64,000 nucleotides of DNA, taken from the NCBI GenBank assembly GCA_964035575.1, contig OZ037925.1, positions 1,054,001 through 1,118,000 of the forward strand, in the 5' to 3' direction. Each line of letters opens with the position of its first letter. Positions within the stretch are counted from its first letter, which is position 1. Both the position numbers and the translations under genes were made by a program. The stretch is from Rhynchopus sp. YZ270_cl-10. Lineage: Eukaryota; Euglenozoa; Diplonemea; Diplonemida; Diplonemidae. Positions 59,982-64,000 of this stretch are shown one piece after another. The notes below the pieces were generated by a model, which did not search any database, was not told the origin of the DNA, and was given only the letters and a program-made list of their open reading frames with translations.

Positions 59982-61460
59982 ATGCGCCCCTCTACCTTCC
60001 TCTATGCACTCCCTGCTGTGGTGCTCTGCGTGACTGGATATGCATATGGTGGGCTGTCCTTTGACATGAACACCAATATCAACACCAACACCCTCCACTC
60101 CTCCCCTCCCACCACAACACCCGAACGCAGCAGTTCACCACTCATCCCACCACACGAGAGCCTCATCAACCCAGGCGATCTGCAGACCGCACGCTTCTCA
60201 GACGCATCCTTCTACAAGGCAGGCGGCAATGCGCAGAACGTAACCCGTCTCCTCGAAGGCCTTCCCCTCATTTCTGGCACAACCTTCTTTTCTGCCGCAG
60301 AGCTTTCACAGGAGGGCGCATCTTCGCTACACCCATGCAACACATTTACCGGCCGCCCCATCGCAGGGGAGGTTAAGATATGGGTACCGGACGCACCACG
60401 GATGACTCAGGTACCTGTACAATGTCCTATCAAATGCACGATATTATCGGGGTCGGTCAAAACGATACCCGAAGCTGATGCAGTGGTGGTCGATTCCGCG
60501 AGGTCCTGGGATGAAGACTGGAAGGTGTACGACTGGAGGAGCAATCCACTGAAGAAGGTTCTGATAGGGTGGAACATTGAAAACATCGAAGGCAGGAGGA
60601 AGATGCTGCGACGCGCCTACAAGCATCGTTACATCGGACGGGACTACACCCCAGAGTGGTGGGATAACTTTAATTTGTCGGTCTCCTATCCTATGGGGGC
60701 CGACATCCCGCTTTCGTACTACAATTGGGCGCTGTGTCGGGACGTCTCCACTTCAAAGGCACTGAACCACTTTGCCAACCCCACCACAAAAAAAAAGGAA
60801 AAACGCGCCGCTGCCTTCGTCAGCAGCAACTGCGAATTCACCTCACATTGGAGGGACGCTGTGGTGTTGGTGCTTCGAAAGCATTTTCCGGTTCATGGAT
60901 ACGGAAAATGCATGAATTCTCACCACATGAAGGACCGTCCATATTGCAAAGGCTCGGACCACCCTGGGCACGATCTGAGTAAGAAGAGCGTGCAGAAGGC
61001 ATGCCTCATGGCGCAGTACCCTTTCACATTGGTTGTGGAGAACAGCATCAGCGTCGACTATGTGACCGAGAAGGTGTACGAGCCGCTGTTTGCGGGGTCA
61101 ATTCCGGTGTACCTTGGTGCACCGAATGTGGAGAACTTCCTTCCGACCTCGAGATCGATCATTAAAATCAGCGACTTCCCTTCCATCGAATCTCTCGCAC
61201 GCTATCTGGACTGTCTCCTTGGGCATGAGGAGATGTTGCAGGAGTATCTGGGCTGGCGTGGGCGGGCGGTTTTCAAAAGCTGGGAGGCCTGGCGAAGTGC
61301 ATACCCCCCATTGTGCACGGCGTGCATGCGCATCCACAAAGGGGAGCTGAACAAACGCCGCAGGCCGCACTTCGTCCCTCACACCTTCGACGAAAACCGC
61401 AATACCCAAAAACCTATCGAATTCTGCTTTAACGAAGCAACGCGGGGGGGCAAAAAGTAA
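59982..61460 (+). CDS. GT10 alpha-1,3-fucosyltransferase
   Basis: 492 residues from ATG 59982. Residues ~5-24 (TFLYALPAVVLCVTGYAYGG) form a signal anchor, giving the type II Golgi topology usual for the family. A Thr/Asn/Pro-rich stem follows. The catalytic part (~190-460) has the GT10 signatures: GWNIENIEGRR (acceptor side), YTPEWWDNFNLSVSYPMGADI, AAAFVSSNCEFTSHWR, VHGYGKCMNS and the donor-binding FTLVVENSISVDYVTEKVYE then PLFAGSIPVYLGAPNVENFLP. It transfers fucose from GDP-fucose to glycans; acceptor unknown. Length is normal and all motifs intact, so it should be active. The frame is open upstream to 59607 but this ATG follows a good splice acceptor. Confidence 0.9.
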   Translation: MRPSTFLYALPAVVLCVTGYAYGGLSFDMNTNINTNTLHSSPPTTTPERSSSPLIPPHESLINPGDLQTARFSDASFYKAGGNAQNVTRLLEGLPLISGTTFFSAAELSQEGASSLHPCNTFTGRPIAGEVKIWVPDAPRMTQVPVQCPIKCTILSGSVKTIPEADAVVVDSARSWDEDWKVYDWRSNPLKKVLIGWNIENIEGRRKMLRRAYKHRYIGRDYTPEWWDNFNLSVSYPMGADIPLSYYNWALCRDVSTSKALNHFANPTTKKKEKRAAAFVSSNCEFTSHWRDAVVLVLRKHFPVHGYGKCMNSHHMKDRPYCKGSDHPGHDLSKKSVQKACLMAQYPFTLVVENSISVDYVTEKVYEPLFAGSIPVYLGAPNVENFLPTSRSIIKISDFPSIESLARYLDCLLGHEEMLQEYLGWRGRAVFKSWEAWRSAYPPLCTACMRIHKGELNKRRRPHFVPHTFDENRNTQKPIEFCFNEATRGGKK

Positions 61461-61991
61461 TACTCCGTTTTTGCCCTAAAAAAATCCCTTTTTTTTTTCT
61501 AACAATAAGCCGGGCCCTGTCTTTTGCCAACAATTACTAAAAAAGAATCCTCTTCATTTTTTTTGCATACTCAACAACAATTCTGGGGAAATGACGGGTT
61601 TTTTGTGTCGTTTATCCATATCCCCGACAGTAAAGAAAAGCCCTCCAACAAAACCGCATCAGTTACCGTTCATACGCTTCTACAAGCCATTTCTGTGTCA
61701 GTAGATCCAACTAGCAAATCACGGATAGGAGGATGGCAGTAAATTCGTCAGGAGAGATTCGATTTGTCAACATCATCTCCCTCTCGCAAGAAGTCATCCT
61801 CCCCGTTTCAATCCACTGAGGAGGAGCTCATCCATACCACACACAGCTCCACGACGAGACAAACACAGACCGTAGTAACCAGACGACGTGCTTTTGACCA
61901 AGCTGATACTATCCAACGACTCATCTCAATACCTACACCTTCCCCTCTTCCCTACATCTCCCCCTAGGCACCACCACCCACACAACAAACA
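61461..61991. other. Spacer before APC5
   Basis: A/T runs, then a coding-like but short stretch (61734-61817 starts MAVNSSGEIRFVN, 27 codons) that may be an upstream frame. Ends in CTACATCTCCCCCTAG (AG 61966-61967) and ACACAACAAACA before the ATG. Confidence 0.5.
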
Positions 61992-64000
61992 ATGGCTCAA
62001 GGTACCGGGTGGGGCTTTGTCTGTGCAGGCACCAGCGCACCCCCCTCCGCCGTGCACAATGTAGTCAACAGCATCCGCCACCGTGCTGTTCTCCCTGAAG
62101 AGGTTGCTGTGGCGGCTGTGTGCCGCACGGCAGTGGATATGGAGGTGCATATGCAGGAGACGCGGGGGTGTTTGCTGCTGTGCAGCAGCGTGGTGCTTGG
62201 CGAGCGTTCTGTGGGGAACAGCGCCGACGTTGCCGCTTTAGTGAGCGACGTTCTCCAAACCCTCCCACACACCCCCGACCGCCGCCACTTCGCCTCAGAG
62301 CTCCGCCGGCATCTGACCCACATCTCCTCCTCCTCCCACAGCCTCAGCGCCTTCTTCTCCTCCTGCCCCAAAAACTTTACTGCAACGCAATACCCAAAAC
62401 AGCGTGCGCCACTCCTCCACACCGTCGCGCCGTCACCTATCATCATCTTCCTCCGCCGCCTCGCGGTCCAATGGCAGGCAGCAACCTTCCGCGAGCAGTC
62501 CCTTCTCTGGACCTCCATAAACACAGCACCCTTTTGCAGCTCTCTGCTGCAGGAGCTGCAGGCCTACGTTGACAACATTCCTCAAGACGAGGAGGAGGAG
62601 GAGGAAGAGGAGGAAGAAAGCGAGGAGGACTCTCTCCCCGATCTCCCCGACATTCTCAATGAAGGGGCCAGTTGTGTTGACATCGCGTTGAAGGCGAAGA
62701 GAAGCGGATGTGTCTCGGTTCTCCAAGAGGCCCCTGCTGCGCACGAGGCGCAGCATATTTCAGACTCGCTCCGTAGGGGTCTCTGCAGCGCTACCTCATT
62801 TGATGCAAGCAAGACAAATCTTCTGTCAGAGCGTGATTCATTTCTGCGTTTTTTGCATCTCAGTGAAACCGGACATCGTCCTGCCGCGGTCGAATGCTGT
62901 CTTGACGTCTTCAACGCTTTTATGGCAGCCAACCCTGAAGTTCTCTCTCACACCACCGCACCACAAAAGCTTCAACAACAACCCCCTGCAGGAAACGCAA
63001 CAAGACAGCCTCATACCGATATCTTAGGAGCCCCTGCTGGGGTTGGGTTGCGTTTTATTGACGCAGTTGACGCAGCATGGAATGGATCCCCTTCAGAGCA
63101 GGACCACAAAACCGCGCCAGATCCTGGAAGCAAAGTGCCTATCAAATCGCTTTGCGGGATGGTACTGCTTCACCTCGCCTATTTGCATTGTAAATTCAGC
63201 GATGCGGCGGCAGCAAAGCTATGCGTCGACGAAGCTATCAAGGCTGGTCTCAACCTAGGAAACCCTGCCCTTATCGCAGCTGCTTGCTATTTGAATGTGG
63301 TCCTCTCCCTCAAATCTGCGGCAACGATTAGAACTATAGCAACAAAACCACAGACAGGGTTCGCGAATATCCCTGGAGTGGACGCAGAACAGAGTAACAC
63401 CGCCCATCCACACAAAGGAAGCCACCCGGTTCGTGAGGCGGTGGATGAGTTGTTGTATGGTCTGAGGGTTGCGGGTGGTGCAGCGCCTGCTGTGCATGCG
63501 CAGTTGTATTTGGCGCTAGCGTTTTTGAGTTTTCATGCGCCAGTGTTTGTGTCTACACGGCAAGAGGATTTGGCGGATTTCTTACCAGGTTTGCGGCGTG
63601 ACGTGTATTGCATGCAGCATCATTCCTCAGGGCAGAATGTAAGCAGCACTGCGGATGGTGCTGTAGGGATTCCTTCATATGCTGCATACTACCATAAGTC
63701 GCATAGGCAGGGGAGTAGTATTGGTGGGGTGATTGGCGCAACGCTTGCAGGGGACGCACCAAACAGCATTGCAGGCGCCGCTGCAGCGAACGCTGCCACC
63801 GCCGCGCAGAATTTCTTTGCGCAGTATAATGAAGGTGGACAGCAGGGCGAGGACATCCAAGCGCTTCTCTGCAGTCCCAGGGCGGGGTGGGCGTGGGGTG
63901 GGATGGGTGGCGAAGGGTTGCCAAGCCCACATGCGGCGAGCGTTCTCTCTGCACTCCGGGAGGCGTTGCTCCACACTGCATCAAGCAACGCTGCCGCCAC
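61992..64000 (+). CDS. ANAPC5: Anaphase-promoting complex subunit 5, partial
   Basis: 669 codons, open from ATG 61992 to the window edge with no stop. APC5 is a TPR scaffold of the APC/C ubiquitin ligase that controls mitosis. The match is to the APC5 core: DSFLRFLHLSETGHRPAAVE (~285-305; human pattern FLHFLNCLRVKDYCGAL) followed after an insert by CGMVLLHLAYLHCKFSDAAA and AKLCVDEAIKAGLNLGNPAL (~388-428; human LNLAALHCRFGHYQQAELAL then QEAIRIAQ). The N-terminal ~200 residues are weakly conserved and contain a Glu-rich run (~200-215). Identification rests on these helices and their order. The 3' end lies outside the window. Confidence 0.72.
   Translation, partial: MAQGTGWGFVCAGTSAPPSAVHNVVNSIRHRAVLPEEVAVAAVCRTAVDMEVHMQETRGCLLLCSSVVLGERSVGNSADVAALVSDVLQTLPHTPDRRHFASELRRHLTHISSSSHSLSAFFSSCPKNFTATQYPKQRAPLLHTVAPSPIIIFLRRLAVQWQAATFREQSLLWTSINTAPFCSSLLQELQAYVDNIPQDEEEEEEEEEESEEDSLPDLPDILNEGASCVDIALKAKRSGCVSVLQEAPAAHEAQHISDSLRRGLCSATSFDASKTNLLSERDSFLRFLHLSETGHRPAAVECCLDVFNAFMAANPEVLSHTTAPQKLQQQPPAGNATRQPHTDILGAPAGVGLRFIDAVDAAWNGSPSEQDHKTAPDPGSKVPIKSLCGMVLLHLAYLHCKFSDAAAAKLCVDEAIKAGLNLGNPALIAAACYLNVVLSLKSAATIRTIATKPQTGFANIPGVDAEQSNTAHPHKGSHPVREAVDELLYGLRVAGGAAPAVHAQLYLALAFLSFHAPVFVSTRQEDLADFLPGLRRDVYCMQHHSSGQNVSSTADGAVGIPSYAAYYHKSHRQGSSIGGVIGATLAGDAPNSIAGAAAANAATAAQNFFAQYNEGGQQGEDIQALLCSPRAGWAWGGMGGEGLPSPHAASVLSALREALLHTASSNAAA

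Noticed and set aside
62120-63258. Several short frames over the APC5 region
   Set aside because: They are shadows: the true frame is open from 61992 to the window end and matches APC5.

Overview
Organism. This is nuclear DNA of a protist, most likely a euglenozoan and more probably a diplonemid than a kinetoplastid; the assignment is inferred. Every confident gene (about 19) lies on the + strand. Most have a pyrimidine-rich tract ending in AG a short way before the start codon, as expected for genes in a polycistronic array matured by spliced-leader trans-splicing. One gene encodes a SNAP50/SNAPC3-like factor; in trypanosomes SNAPc drives spliced-leader RNA transcription. A few genes carry ordinary cis introns, all starting GTATG and ending AG, which argues against a typical kinetoplastid. 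Coding DNA is GC-rich and open over long distances; spacers are full of A/T homopolymers, small transposons and duplications.

Layout. 1.9-2.7 kb: secreted DsbA/thioredoxin-fold membrane protein. 3.5-10.3 kb: giant repeat and coiled-coil protein (two exons). 10.3-13.9 kb: repeat-rich spacer with hAT copy A. 13.9-16.3 kb: secreted cadherin-like/propeller protein. 17.9-20.4 kb: small acidic protein and SNAPC3. 21.0-23.6 kb: type I membrane protein. 23.6-27.9 kb: spacer with hAT copy B and several inverted-repeat elements. 27.9-33.5 kb: two WD/propeller paralogues with ubiquitin-like N-termini and a partial, degraded duplication of the pair. 33.8-35.4 kb: two different hAT elements inserted at one 10-bp site, followed by a dead glutathione-S-transferase fragment. 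36.0-47.9 kb: GAF/coiled-coil protein, ankyrin protein, tRNA methyltransferase TRM1 (five exons), six-span membrane protein with a cyclase-like domain. 48.7-54.5 kb: four tandem MAPEG genes. 56.0-58.8 kb: a tandem pair of an unrecognised intron-bearing gene. 60.0-61.5 kb: GT10 fucosyltransferase. 62.0 kb to the end: partial APC5.

How it fits together. The genes are functionally mixed, as in euglenozoan arrays; no metabolic operon is visible. The strongest novelty is in the non-coding DNA: non-autonomous hAT elements with exact 8-bp target duplications, two families of short dispersed hairpins with apparent compensatory changes, a small poly(A)-tailed repeat, TA-flanked micro-elements (one inside a TRM1 intron), and a leader cassette shared by three unrelated genes. 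Coordinates inside long homopolymers may be off by one or two bases.
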